Shown here: one piece after another, positions 1-8,363 of the stretch
Layout of the letters: each line of letters starts with the position of its first letter
How positions within the stretch are numbered: position 1 is the first letter of the stretch
From: Candidatus Proendomicrobium guianensium
GTDB lineage: Bacteria > Elusimicrobiota > Endomicrobiia > Endomicrobiales > Endomicrobiaceae
Assembly (NCBI GenBank): GCA_009785775.1
Contig: WQVR01000003.1
Location: 1-19,269, forward strand
DNA: 19,269 bases
Reading direction: 5' to 3'
The notes under the pieces: model-generated
Seen by the model: the letters and a program-made list of their open reading frames with translations, nothing else
Databases searched by the model: none
Told to the model about the DNA's origin: nothing
Program-made: the position numbers and the translations under genes

Positions 1-309
1 TATGCCAAAGCTCTTAAATACTTTGACAATAATCTCCCGCGTATAATGGAACATTTGCTGGAAGACGATTTGCTTATAATTACAGCCGATCATGGTTGTG
101 ACCCCTCCCACATACATCACACAGACCACACGCGCGAATATGTGCCGCTTATGGCGTATTCTAAAACTTTAAGTAAGCCCGCTGCACTTGGCACGCGTGA
201 AAGCCTTGCAGACGTCGCTCAAACCATAGCCGATGTTTTTGAACTTCCCGCAATAAAAAACGGCAAAAGTTTCAAGGGGGATTTAGTCCCTAAGGATAAA
301 ATTTCATGA
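1..309 (+). CDS. deoB: Phosphopentomutase, C-terminal part (5' end outside window)
   Basis: DeoB interconverts (deoxy)ribose-1-phosphate and (deoxy)ribose-5-phosphate in the cytoplasm, linking nucleoside phosphorolysis to central sugar metabolism. The reading frame is open from base 1, so 102 C-terminal residues are visible. They contain the alkaline-phosphatase-superfamily metal motif ADHGCDP (Asp30 and His31 of the fragment) and TDHTREYVPL (His43), the signature of the DeoB C-terminus. The loop between the two motifs is histidine-rich (SHIHH) and about one residue longer than in the E. coli enzyme as I recall it. The stop codon overlaps the ATG of the next gene (ATGA), so translation is probably coupled. 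Its place immediately before two nucleoside phosphorylases fits its role as consumer of their sugar-phosphate product. Identification is firm; only the N-terminal part is missing. Confidence 0.95.
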   Translation, partial: YAKALKYFDNNLPRIMEHLLEDDLLIITADHGCDPSHIHHTDHTREYVPLMAYSKTLSKPAALGTRESLADVAQTIADVFELPAIKNGKSFKGDLVPKDKIS

Positions 310-1139
310 AAACATTTGTCCAAAAATTAGACGAAACAAAAAAATATATTTTAAAAAAAACTAAAACTACAGGCATAACGCCTCGTGTGGGTATAATAGC
401 GGGCTCGGGACTGGGCTGTATAAAAGACGGTATTAAAAACCCTATTGTAATAAAATACTCAGATATCCCAAACTTTACAAAAAGCAGTGTTTCGGGGCAT
501 GCGGGCGAACTTATTTTGGGCAAGCTTTCAGGCGTGCATGTAGCTATTCTTTCAGGCCGCGTGCATTATTACGAAGGTCACTCTATAGAAAGTGCGGCAC
601 TTCCAACAGCTGTTTTAAAGTGGCTTGGTGTAGAAACTTTAATTGTTACCGCCGCCACCGGCGCTATAAATAAAAAATATTCTCCCGGAAATATTGTTTT
701 TATAAAAGACCACATAAATTTTACAGGGCAAACCCCGCTAAGGGGCGCGTATTTGCCTGAACTCGGGCCGCGTTTTCCCGACATAAGCAAAGTTTACGAT
801 TTTAACATTAGGCAACACGCAATAAAACTCGCAAAAAAATTTAAAATTAAAGCATTTGAAGGCGTTTACTTTGGCGTTACAGGCCCTTCTTATGAAACGC
901 CCGCAGAAATTAAAGCTTTTAGAAAATTTGGCGGCGATATTGTAGGCATGAGTGTGGTTGGCGAAGTAATTATGGCAGGCGCGCTTAACCTGAAAGTTCT
1001 TGGTATTGCTTATGTTTCTAATATGGCAGCAGGCATTGAAAAGGGGCAACTTAAACACGAAGATGTGCTTGATTTGGGCGCAAAAGCCGTGGTGTCGGTG
1101 TCAAAAATAATAAATGAAACGTTAAAAAAACTTAAATGA
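306..1139 (+). CDS. punA: Purine nucleoside phosphorylase, trimeric 6-oxopurine type
   Basis: Cleaves inosine/guanosine and their deoxy forms with phosphate to the free base and (deoxy)ribose-1-phosphate. The 277-residue length is normal for the trimeric class. Visible motifs: GIIAGSGLG (29-37, phosphate loop), VSGHAGEL (62-69), SGRVHYYEGH (83-92, phosphate Arg), TAATGAIN (115-122), GPSYETPAE (193-201, base-contacting Glu201), GMSVVGEV (214-221) and VSNMAAGI (237-244, with Asn239 at the position of the Asn that selects 6-oxopurines in this class). The stretch usually read as GMSTVPEV has Gly in place of the Pro here, a mild variation near the sugar site. AAGGA lies about nine bases before the ATG, and the start overlaps the deoB stop. 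It overlaps the next gene by four bases, so it belongs to the same operon. Confidence 0.94.
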   Translation: MKTFVQKLDETKKYILKKTKTTGITPRVGIIAGSGLGCIKDGIKNPIVIKYSDIPNFTKSSVSGHAGELILGKLSGVHVAILSGRVHYYEGHSIESAALPTAVLKWLGVETLIVTAATGAINKKYSPGNIVFIKDHINFTGQTPLRGAYLPELGPRFPDISKVYDFNIRQHAIKLAKKFKIKAFEGVYFGVTGPSYETPAEIKAFRKFGGDIVGMSVVGEVIMAGALNLKVLGIAYVSNMAAGIEKGQLKHEDVLDLGAKAVVSVSKIINETLKKLK

Positions 1140-2455
1140 GAGCATACGACCTTATCTATAAAAAACGCCAAGGCGCCGAACTTACCGAGTCCGAAATAAA
1201 TGCCCTTGTGCAGGGTTTTTCGGAAACTTCAAACATTGCCGATTATCAAATGTCGGCTTTTTTTATGGCAGTGTTTTTTAAAGGCATGACAGACGCCGAA
1301 ATTTTTTACCTGACCCGCGCCATGATAAATTCCGGCGAAAGTTTTGACCTCTCAAGCTTTGGCACCAGCGCAGACAAACATTCAACCGGCGGCGTGGGAG
1401 ACGGCACATCTTTAATTATAGCGCCCGTTGTAGCGGCTTGCGGTGTTGTGGTGCCTATGATGGCGGGGCGCGCTTTGGGGCATACCGGCGGAACGCTTGA
1501 TAAATTAGAAGCTATAAAGGGTTTTAACGTTAACCAAACCGCTGAAAATTTTTTAAACAATCTTAAAACTGTCGGCGTGTGTTTAACAGGGCAAACAGCT
1601 TCCCTGGTGCCTGCCGATAAAGAAATGTACGCCTTGCGTGATGCCACAGCCACGGTAGAAAGCATACCGTTAATTACCTCAAGCATAATGAGTAAAAAAA
1701 TTGCCGAAGGCGCCCAAAGTTTGGTGTTAGATGTTAAATGGGGCAATGGCGCGTTTATGCAAAATTATGACGACGCCCTTAGTCTGGCGCAAAAAATGCT
1801 TGCCATTGGCAACCGTTTCGGAAGGCGAATGTCGGCGCTGGTTACAAATATGAACTCGCCGCTTGGAAACTGTGCGGGTAATTCCTTGGAAGTTAAACAG
1901 GCAGTTGAAATTTTACAGGGGCTAAGCCCCCGTAATTCAAACGACTTGTACGAATTATCCTTGGAGCTTTCGGCAATGATGGTTTTAAGCGCAAAAAAAG
2001 CCCTTACGCTTTCAGAAGCTATGCAGCTTTGCGAAAGTAAAATACGTTCGGGCGAGGCTCTTAAAAAGTTTGCTGAAATAATTGCCGCTCAAGGCGGTGA
2101 GGTTCTTGTTGCCGAAAACCCGCAAAAATATTTGCCGCAGGCAAAATATATTGAAGTTGTAAAAGCGCCCGCTGGCGGTTTTGTTGCCTCACTAAAAGCG
2201 CGCGACATTGGTATTGCTTCTATGATACTTGGCGCGGGGCGCGCAAAAAAGGAAGATGTTATAGACCACTCTGCCGGAATAGTATTTGCAAAAAAAACGG
2301 GTTCGGCGGTAAACGCAGGAGATGTCTTGGCAGAACTGCACTTTAGCGACGCGCACAAGCTTGAGGCGGCAAAAAACATTGTTTTAAATGCTTACGAATT
2401 TTCCGCCGCCAAGCCCCAGGCAGAACCATTAATTACAAAAAGGTTTGATTTATAA
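1136..2455 (+). CDS. deoA: Thymidine / pyrimidine-nucleoside phosphorylase
   Basis: Phosphorolyses thymidine, deoxyuridine and possibly uridine to base plus (deoxy)ribose-1-phosphate. The 439-residue length matches the family. The phosphate loop KHSTGGVGD is at 81-89 and the family signature MAGRALGHTGGTLDKLE at about 109-125. ALRDATATVESIPLITSSIMSKK supplies Arg168, Ser183 and Lys187, aligning with pyrimidine-binding Arg171, Ser186 and Lys190 of E. coli thymidine phosphorylase. The C-terminal alpha/beta domain is complete. I cannot tell from sequence whether it is strictly thymidine-specific (DeoA) or also takes uridine (Pdp). The start overlaps the upstream stop by four bases, and no clear ribosome binding site precedes it, consistent with translational coupling. 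With the purine enzyme and DeoB it forms a complete route from (deoxy)nucleosides to pentose-5-phosphate. Confidence 0.93.
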   Translation: MRAYDLIYKKRQGAELTESEINALVQGFSETSNIADYQMSAFFMAVFFKGMTDAEIFYLTRAMINSGESFDLSSFGTSADKHSTGGVGDGTSLIIAPVVAACGVVVPMMAGRALGHTGGTLDKLEAIKGFNVNQTAENFLNNLKTVGVCLTGQTASLVPADKEMYALRDATATVESIPLITSSIMSKKIAEGAQSLVLDVKWGNGAFMQNYDDALSLAQKMLAIGNRFGRRMSALVTNMNSPLGNCAGNSLEVKQAVEILQGLSPRNSNDLYELSLELSAMMVLSAKKALTLSEAMQLCESKIRSGEALKKFAEIIAAQGGEVLVAENPQKYLPQAKYIEVVKAPAGGFVASLKARDIGIASMILGAGRAKKEDVIDHSAGIVFAKKTGSAVNAGDVLAELHFSDAHKLEAAKNIVLNAYEFSAAKPQAEPLITKRFDL

Positions 2456-4426
2456 ATGCATGAAAATAAATGGATTTTTTTATCTCAAGACGCGGATGAG
2501 CGCAAGCTTTTAAGCGAACAGTTTAATGTAAGCGAGCGGCTTGGCGCAATACTTTTAAACAGAAATATTAATGCGGGCAATGCCGGCGCATTTTTGCATG
2601 GTTCTTATGAGGAGTTACTTAACCCCTTTTTGTTTGGCGACATGCGCGCGGCGGCGCTAAGGCTTAGGAGCGCTGTAGATAAAGGCGAAAAAATTTTGGT
2701 TTACGGCGACAGAGACGTAGACGGCATTACTGCCGTAAATATTTTAGCGCTAACAATCAAAAAATTAGGCGGCGATGTTTCTTGGTATGTGCCTTCTGAC
2801 GAGGGTTACGGTATAAGCAAAGACGTTATAGATTCCCGCAGTGCTTTGGGCACCAGCCTTATAGTAACGGCGGATTGCGGCATTTCGGCGGCCGCCGAAA
2901 TAAACTATGCGCAAAGTTTGGGTATAGACATTATAGTTACCGACCATCACGAGCCGCCCGCAGAGGGACTGCCCAAAGCTTTTGCCGTGATAAATCCTAA
3001 AACGCAAAATTCCAACTATCCGTTTAAAGAACTTGCCGGTTGTAGCGTGGCGTTAAAACTTGCCGAAGCCCTTATGCTTACATTTGGAAAACGCTTCGAC
3101 AAAAAAACGATATTTGTTTCGGGCGGTTATTTTATAGAAACGCTTAACGACATTTGCGTTTTAGAAGGTATGCTTTCCGGACTAGAGCTTAAAGATGATA
3201 AAGATTTAAAAATAGTTTCAAATAATGAAAATTTTTTGGCGGAAATTTCTGCCAAAGTTCCCCAGGCGCAAACAGAACTTTTTAATGAGGATAATGTTTC
3301 AAATACCCAAAGCCTTATGCAGGCTTATTTTGCGCGCGAGCGCGCGAGTGACGGCAGAATGAAACAGTTTTTTGACGATAATGCAGATGTTGTTGCGCTC
3401 GGCACCATTGCCGACATTGTGCCGCTTGTGGGTGAAAATCGCGTGTTTGTAAAAGAAGGTATTAAGTCGATAGAAAAAAATATTCACCGCCGTCCGGGGC
3501 TTGGATTTATAATAGAGGATAATTTAATATCTAAAAATTCAGGCGTCACTGCGCGCTCTATTGCCTGGAATGTTACGCCGGTTTTAAACTCTGCGGGGCG
3601 CATGGGAAAGGCGCCGCTTTCTTGCGAGCTTTTAATGGAGTTTAATGAATTTCACGCAAAAAATATTTATGCTGACATTTTAAAACTTAACGATTCCCGC
3701 CGCGATTTGCAATCTACAAATATAGCCGCCTTTAACGCGCTTTTGAAAGAGCAAACCTCTCCGGACGACAAAATTTTAACGCTTTGCGCGCAAGGCTTAG
3801 ACCACGGCGTTACGGGAATTGTCGCCGCCCAGCTTGTGCGCCAGCATTCCAAGCCGGTGGTGCTGTTAATTTCAGACGGTTCTGAGGCCGTTGGCGCGGC
3901 GCGTAGTATAGAGGGTTTTGACATTGTGCAAGCTTTGGAAAACGTAAAAGATATTTTGGTTAAATACGGCGGACATTCGCAGGCGGCGGGCTTTACGGTA
4001 GCGCAAGAAAACGTAGAACAATTGAAAGCGCGCTTAAAAGAGTATGCCAAAAAAATTGTTACCCCGCTAATGATGACAAAAACAATACAAATAGATTCAG
4101 AACTTAAAATATCAGACCTTACCACTGCTTTTTGCAAAGAAATTCAAATACTAGAGCCTTTCGGAATGGGAAATCCCCAGCCGAATTTTTGCGTAAAAAA
4201 TGTTACCGCTACAGAAATTTCGGCGTTTGGCGTAAAAAGGGAGCATTTGAAATTTAAACTGTCGCAAAACGGCAATCATAATATTACCGCGGTTTACTGG
4301 AATAGCGCGCGCCTTGCAGACAGCCTTAAAACTGAACGCGTAATAGACGTGATTTTTAATTTAGAATTAAATCGCGGAGCATTACAACTTACAGTGCTTG
4401 ATACAAGGCCATCAGTAAAAAAATAA
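2456..4426 (+). CDS. recJ: Single-stranded-DNA-specific 5'-3' exonuclease RecJ with an internal insertion
   Basis: RecJ degrades 5'-ended ssDNA during recombination, mismatch and excision repair. The 656-residue protein shows the DHH phosphoesterase motifs in order: DRDVDGITA (85-93; usual form DYDADG), TADCGIS (138-144), TDHHE (162-166) and GTIADIVPL (316-324). The RecJ signature NSAGRMG is at 378-384. The DHHA1 domain carries GLDHGVTGIVA (447-457) and GGHSQAAGF (505-513), and the OB-fold has EPFGMGNPQP (567-576). Between ELAGCSVALKLAEAL (192-206) and the fourth DHH motif there are about 100 residues, where I expect about 25-35. The extra stretch (about 209-305) is in frame and charged, with no recognised motif. 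The start follows the deoA stop with no gap. All catalytic Asp/His residues appear intact, so it should be active. A repair gene inside a nucleoside operon may reflect simple co-transcription. Confidence 0.93.
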   Translation: MHENKWIFLSQDADERKLLSEQFNVSERLGAILLNRNINAGNAGAFLHGSYEELLNPFLFGDMRAAALRLRSAVDKGEKILVYGDRDVDGITAVNILALTIKKLGGDVSWYVPSDEGYGISKDVIDSRSALGTSLIVTADCGISAAAEINYAQSLGIDIIVTDHHEPPAEGLPKAFAVINPKTQNSNYPFKELAGCSVALKLAEALMLTFGKRFDKKTIFVSGGYFIETLNDICVLEGMLSGLELKDDKDLKIVSNNENFLAEISAKVPQAQTELFNEDNVSNTQSLMQAYFARERASDGRMKQFFDDNADVVALGTIADIVPLVGENRVFVKEGIKSIEKNIHRRPGLGFIIEDNLISKNSGVTARSIAWNVTPVLNSAGRMGKAPLSCELLMEFNEFHAKNIYADILKLNDSRRDLQSTNIAAFNALLKEQTSPDDKILTLCAQGLDHGVTGIVAAQLVRQHSKPVVLLISDGSEAVGAARSIEGFDIVQALENVKDILVKYGGHSQAAGFTVAQENVEQLKARLKEYAKKIVTPLMMTKTIQIDSELKISDLTTAFCKEIQILEPFGMGNPQPNFCVKNVTATEISAFGVKREHLKFKLSQNGNHNITAVYWNSARLADSLKTERVIDVIFNLELNRGALQLTVLDTRPSVKK

Positions 4427-4451
4427 ATATTATTATAATGGAGGAAAGTGT

Positions 4452-5333
4452 ATGTCAAAACCAAAAGTCGGTCCGGTAGAGATAGCGTTTATAGGGGGCT
4501 CAGGGCTTTATGAGGTAAGCGGTATAGAAAATGTGGAAGAAATTTCCGTTGATACGCCTTTTGGTAATCCTTCCGACAAAATTATAGTCGGGGTTATAGA
4601 TGGCGTACCCTGCGCATTTTTACCGCGCCACGCCAAAAGTCACGTTTACCTGCCCGGTGAAATTCCGCAAAAAGCCAATATGTACGCGCTAAAGTCGCTT
4701 GGCGTAAAAAAAATTGTGGCGTTTGCGGCGTGCGGTAGTTTAAAGCGCGAAATTAAGCCTAAAGATTTTGTTATTCCCGACCAACTTTTTGACAGAACAA
4801 GAAATCGCCCCCACACCTTTTTTGGAGAAGGCATTGTTGCCCATGTAGGCATGGCAAAACCTTTTTGTGATTGCCTGCGCGATACTATACATAAGTCAGT
4901 TGCCGAGCTTGCCATTGAACATCACTTTGAAGGAACTTATGTTTGCATAGAAGGCCCGCAATTTTCAACCAAAGCTGAAAGTGAAGTAAACCGCGCTCAT
5001 GGTTTTAGCGTTGTGGGCATGACGGCAATGCCTGAAGCGCGCCTTGCGCGCGAAGCAGAAATGTGCTACGCCAATGTTTCGCTTGTTACTGACTTTGATG
5101 TTTGGAAAGAAGGCGAAGAGGTTACAAACGACTCGGTTTTACTTGCAATGCAGTCTAATGTCAATAACGCTAAAAAAGTTATCAGAAATATTGTTCCAAA
5201 ACTTGCAGGGCTACAATGTAATTGCGGTTGCCAAGACGCTCTTAGCAGCGCAATTATGACATCATTTGACAGAATGAATAAAGAAACTTACAAGAAGCTG
5301 AGTTTTCTATTAGACAAATATAAAAAAGGCTAA
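4452..5333 (+). CDS. mtnP: S-methyl-5'-thioadenosine phosphorylase family enzyme
   Basis: Splits methylthioadenosine (a by-product of polyamine synthesis and other SAM reactions) into adenine and methylthioribose-1-phosphate. The length of 293 residues is typical. Motifs: IGGSGLY (14-20), LPRHAKSHVYLPGEIP (57-72, phosphate Arg/His), AACGSLK (92-98), EGPQFSTKAES (167-177), GMTAMPEARLAREAEM (189-204) and TDFDVW (213-218, the Asp pair that recognises 6-aminopurine in human MTAP). The C-terminal CNCGCQDAL is a common MTAP-type cysteine cluster. A textbook GGAGG (4440-4444) sits seven bases before the ATG, the strongest ribosome binding site in the cluster. Related enzymes using methylthioinosine or purine nucleosides share most motifs, so substrate choice is less certain than family. 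metH downstream means the window holds both a salvage and a methionine-forming step, but no other methionine-salvage gene is present. Confidence 0.88.
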   Translation: MSKPKVGPVEIAFIGGSGLYEVSGIENVEEISVDTPFGNPSDKIIVGVIDGVPCAFLPRHAKSHVYLPGEIPQKANMYALKSLGVKKIVAFAACGSLKREIKPKDFVIPDQLFDRTRNRPHTFFGEGIVAHVGMAKPFCDCLRDTIHKSVAELAIEHHFEGTYVCIEGPQFSTKAESEVNRAHGFSVVGMTAMPEARLAREAEMCYANVSLVTDFDVWKEGEEVTNDSVLLAMQSNVNNAKKVIRNIVPKLAGLQCNCGCQDALSSAIMTSFDRMNKETYKKLSFLLDKYKKG

Positions 5334-5338
5334 GCTTT

Positions 5339-5755
5339 ATGAAAAAACCCGCCGCCCTTTTAAAGCCTGAAAAAAACTATTTGCGCCTTATGCGTTTAGC
5401 TAAAGACGTTGCCGTAAATTCGTATAGCCCATATTCAAAATTTTCTGTCGGGGCGGCGGTGCTGGCTATAAGCGGTAAAATTTACACGGGCGCAAATATT
5501 GAAAATGTTTCCTACGGGCTTAGCATGTGTGCCGAGCGCGTAGCAATATTTAAAGCTATAAGCGCGGGAGAAAAACGTATTAATGCCGTTGCCGTTTGGA
5601 CAAAGGGGGGCAATGCATTTCCTTGCGGCGCCTGCCGTCAGGTTATAGCGGAATTTGCCCCCAATGCCGAAATAGTAATTAACACACCCAAAGACATAAG
5701 TGTTTTTGACACCGAAACTTTATTACCTAAAGTTTTTAAAAAAAATTGCTGTTAG
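5339..5755 (+). CDS. cdd: Cytidine deaminase
   Basis: Hydrolytically deaminates cytidine and deoxycytidine to uridine and deoxyuridine, which the pyrimidine phosphorylase encoded upstream can then cleave. The 138-residue length matches the small homotetrameric class. Seen directly: FSVGAAVL (35-42), GANIENVSYG (51-60, sugar contacts), CAERVAIFKAI with zinc ligand Cys64 and catalytic Glu66, and PCGACRQVIAEF with zinc ligands Cys96 and Cys99. The ATG is five bases after the mtnP stop, and an AAGG lies about ten bases upstream. It closes the nucleoside cluster. The C-terminus ends in a Cys pair (KKNCC) with no known role. Confidence 0.95.
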   Translation: MKKPAALLKPEKNYLRLMRLAKDVAVNSYSPYSKFSVGAAVLAISGKIYTGANIENVSYGLSMCAERVAIFKAISAGEKRINAVAVWTKGGNAFPCGACRQVIAEFAPNAEIVINTPKDISVFDTETLLPKVFKKNCC

Positions 5756-5775
5756 ACGCGGTGATTTAAAATATT

Positions 5776-7839
5776 ATGTTTCGAAATTTTTTAAAACTTT
5801 TAACTTTAATAACCGTATTTTTTATTTACGCCTCGCCTGCCATTGCGGCAAGCAGGGAAGTAACCCTTATTAAAATTTCGGGCAATGCTCAGGTCGGCAT
5901 AAGGGGCTACCCGCTAAAAGACTATTTTGTTGTGCGTGCGCTTACGCTTTCAGGCGAAGCCGCCGCAAACGTAAGAGTAAATTTCGATGTTATTCCTTCA
6001 AGGTATGGCAACCGCGAAATTGCCAACGGCTTTGTCAGCCCTAACGTAGTTTATACCGACTCATACGGTTTTGCTTATGCAAGGTTTGAGCTTGCCTCAA
6101 ATACCGCCGATGAAATTATAGTATTGGCTTATTCAGACGCCGCCGCAAGAAATTTAGTGTTTGCTGTTACGGCGTTTAGCAGAAACTGGGTTGCCATAAT
6201 GATTGCAAATCTTGCCGGCGGGCTTGCATTACTTTTTTTCGGTATGTTTTATATAAACAATGCCTTGCAGAAAGTTGCCGGTCAAAAAATAAGAAATATT
6301 TTGGCTTCACTTACCTCTTCAAAAACAAAAAGCTTGGGCACGGGTTTTTTTGTAACTTTTTTAAATCAGTCATCTACCGCTACAATTTTGTTGGCAATAA
6401 GTTTTGTAAGCGCGGGTATGCTTAGTTTTTACCAATCTATGGGTATAACTTTGGGCGCGGCTGTGGGCTCTACCATGATGGGACAACTCGTAGCATTTAG
6501 GCTTATAGATTATGCCCTGCTTATTATAGGTATAGGATATTTTGTTTCATTTTTTGGTATTAATAAAAAAGTTTCACAAATTGCCGACGCGCTTTTCGGG
6601 TTTGGCTTGCTTTTTTACGGGATGAAGCTTACTACTGTCGCAATGGTTCCCGTAACGCTTAACCCTGTTTTTTTAGATTTTATAGCGCAAATGCGCTCTC
6701 CGCTTTTAGGTATAGGCGTGGGTATTGTTATAACGCTTTTAATGCAGTCTAGCGGCGCGGTTGTGGGGCTGGTTATAGCGCTTGCTTCCACGCAGGTGCT
6801 TACATTGCACCAAGCAATATATTTGTGTTTAGGCTCGCAGATAGGCACGTGTATAACAGTGGTAATTGCCACTTTAAAACAAACGCGCGCGGCGCGCCGC
6901 ACAATGATTTGGCAAATAATTCATCAAACGGCGTCGGTTATAATAATTTTTCCTTTTTTAGCGCTTATAACTATCAATGGCGAAGGCGTTTGGATAGTTT
7001 TTGTAAAGTGGGTTACGCAAAATATTTTTATGAGTACAGACGTTTCAAGGCAAATTGCCATGAGCCACACATTTGTGGCGGTAATTACGGCAGCGGCATT
7101 TTTACCTTTAATAAAACCCATGCAAAAATTTGTAATGTTTATTTATCCGTTTAAAGAATCAGAAATAATGTTTAACACTATCTACATTACCCCTAGCGCT
7201 TTAAGCGAACCCCAAAAAGCGCTAGCGCTTGCCCGTAAAGAAATGCTTAGGATAGCTGAATTTACTTTGGCATTTGTAAAACAGTCGGTAGATTTAATAA
7301 AAGCTAAAGATACTCAGGCAATAGACAGGGCTATTTTTGACGGCGCCCAAATAGGCGCTCTTATAAAAGAAACGGTGCCCTACTTGGCAAAACTAGGCCA
7401 GCAAGAGCTCAAACAAGAACAATCCGAAGAAGAAATAAAACTTTTATACATAGCCTCAGATTTAGACGAAATCGCAAACGTTATAAGCAGAAACATAGTG
7501 CCTGCAGCCCAAAAAAAAGTGCGTCATAATTTACGGTTTTCGGATGAAGGCATAGCAGATTTAAAAAAAATGCACAATGCGGTTTATACCAGCCTTTATA
7601 AAGTTGTGGAAGCTCTTAACACGGGTGATGCGTCGGCAGGCAAGCAAGCCATGCAATCTAAGCAAAGCGTGCGTGCTTTAGAAAGCGAACTTCGCAAAAG
7701 GCATATAGCGCGGCTCCACGCTGATTTAAAAGAATCTATAGAAACATCAGGACTTCACATGGATATTTTAGATCAATATGCGCGTATAAACTCTCTTGCT
7801 GCAGACATCGGAAAAATTTTGTCAGAGCCCATACAATAA
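5776..7839 (+). CDS. Na+/Pi cotransporter family protein with N-terminal secreted domain and C-terminal PhoU-like domain
   Basis: Probable inner-membrane sodium-coupled phosphate (or related anion) transporter of the NptA/PF02690 group. Residues 1-25 form a signal peptide (hydrophobic core then SPAIAAS). Residues about 27-135 are beta-rich and Ig-like (Big_1-like YTDSYGFAYARFEL), predicted outside the membrane. About 137-450 contain two inverted transmembrane repeats, each with the family QSS motif (FLNQSSTATILL, 195-206; LLMQSSGAVVGL, 321-332) and a following GAAVGSTMMG or GSQIGTCITV stretch. Residues about 475-687 are helical and PhoU-like, as in many bacterial members. The fused extracytoplasmic Ig-like domain is less usual. 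The gene starts 20 bases after cdd with a poor ribosome binding site. Its link to the nucleoside genes could be phosphate supply for phosphorolysis, which is inference. Confidence 0.86.
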   Translation: MFRNFLKLLTLITVFFIYASPAIAASREVTLIKISGNAQVGIRGYPLKDYFVVRALTLSGEAAANVRVNFDVIPSRYGNREIANGFVSPNVVYTDSYGFAYARFELASNTADEIIVLAYSDAAARNLVFAVTAFSRNWVAIMIANLAGGLALLFFGMFYINNALQKVAGQKIRNILASLTSSKTKSLGTGFFVTFLNQSSTATILLAISFVSAGMLSFYQSMGITLGAAVGSTMMGQLVAFRLIDYALLIIGIGYFVSFFGINKKVSQIADALFGFGLLFYGMKLTTVAMVPVTLNPVFLDFIAQMRSPLLGIGVGIVITLLMQSSGAVVGLVIALASTQVLTLHQAIYLCLGSQIGTCITVVIATLKQTRAARRTMIWQIIHQTASVIIIFPFLALITINGEGVWIVFVKWVTQNIFMSTDVSRQIAMSHTFVAVITAAAFLPLIKPMQKFVMFIYPFKESEIMFNTIYITPSALSEPQKALALARKEMLRIAEFTLAFVKQSVDLIKAKDTQAIDRAIFDGAQIGALIKETVPYLAKLGQQELKQEQSEEEIKLLYIASDLDEIANVISRNIVPAAQKKVRHNLRFSDEGIADLKKMHNAVYTSLYKVVEALNTGDASAGKQAMQSKQSVRALESELRKRHIARLHADLKESIETSGLHMDILDQYARINSLAADIGKILSEPIQ

Positions 7840-7850
7840 AAGGAAGCATT

Positions 7851-8354
7851 ATGAAAGCAATGTTTTTAGTTTTGGCGCTAGGGTTTTTAAGCGGTTGCGC
7901 AGGACTTGCGCATTTAGGCGTAATTTCAGAGCCGCAAGACTATCAAGCGCAACATCAGTTTAACCGCATTAAAGCCCGCGTTATAATTTTAGAGGCCGAA
8001 GTTGAACATATGCTCAAACAAAACAAAGCTTACGGGCAAGAAATAAAAACAGTGCGCTCGGAGCAAGCGTCTTTTGAAGGGCGAAATGAATTTTTAAGAC
8101 AGGAAATAATAAATTACCGCCTTAAAAGCCAAAATTTAGAGCGTTTTATAAGGCAACATTCGCGCAATGAAAATGATGAACAGCTTTTAGAACTCGCAAG
8201 CGATTTAAGAAATCTCCAAACGCGCCTTAAACTTTACGAAATAGAAATTGCGGGTCTTAGGGAGTCAAACCGCTTGCTTGAAAATCGCGCGTGGGCGCTA
8301 GAGCGCAAAAAACTTACCCTGCAAGAAGAAAACTTTGCCCTGCAAGAGGAATAA
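7851..8354 (+). CDS. Coiled-coil lipoprotein of unknown function
   Basis: The 167-residue protein begins with a short lipoprotein signal (MKAMFLVLALGFLSGC) whose lipobox LSGC places the lipidated Cys at residue 16. Residue 17 is Ala rather than Asp, which in Lol-type systems would favour the outer membrane. From about residue 37 to the end it is almost entirely charged heptad-like helix (for example RVIILEAEVEHMLKQNK and LQTRLKLYEIEIAGLRESN), so a long parallel coiled coil is expected. No enzymatic motif and no recognised family. AAGGAAG lies about five bases before the ATG, a good ribosome binding site. It is eleven bases after the transporter gene and nine before the nuclease gene, and so co-transcribed with both. 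It may be a periplasmic or envelope spacer or scaffold protein; I do not assign a function. Confidence 0.8.
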   Translation: MKAMFLVLALGFLSGCAGLAHLGVISEPQDYQAQHQFNRIKARVIILEAEVEHMLKQNKAYGQEIKTVRSEQASFEGRNEFLRQEIINYRLKSQNLERFIRQHSRNENDEQLLELASDLRNLQTRLKLYEIEIAGLRESNRLLENRAWALERKKLTLQEENFALQEE

Positions 8355-8363
8355 TAAAAACCT

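Noticed and set aside
1306..1746. 146-codon minus-strand open frame inside the pyrimidine phosphorylase gene
   Set aside because: Antisense to conserved catalytic motifs, low-complexity product, no ribosome binding site considered convincing.
4434..4439. TATAAT upstream of the MTA phosphorylase gene, possible internal promoter
   Set aside because: No -35 at a suitable distance, and transcription would start around 4446, cutting off most of the GGAGG ribosome binding site at 4440-4444.
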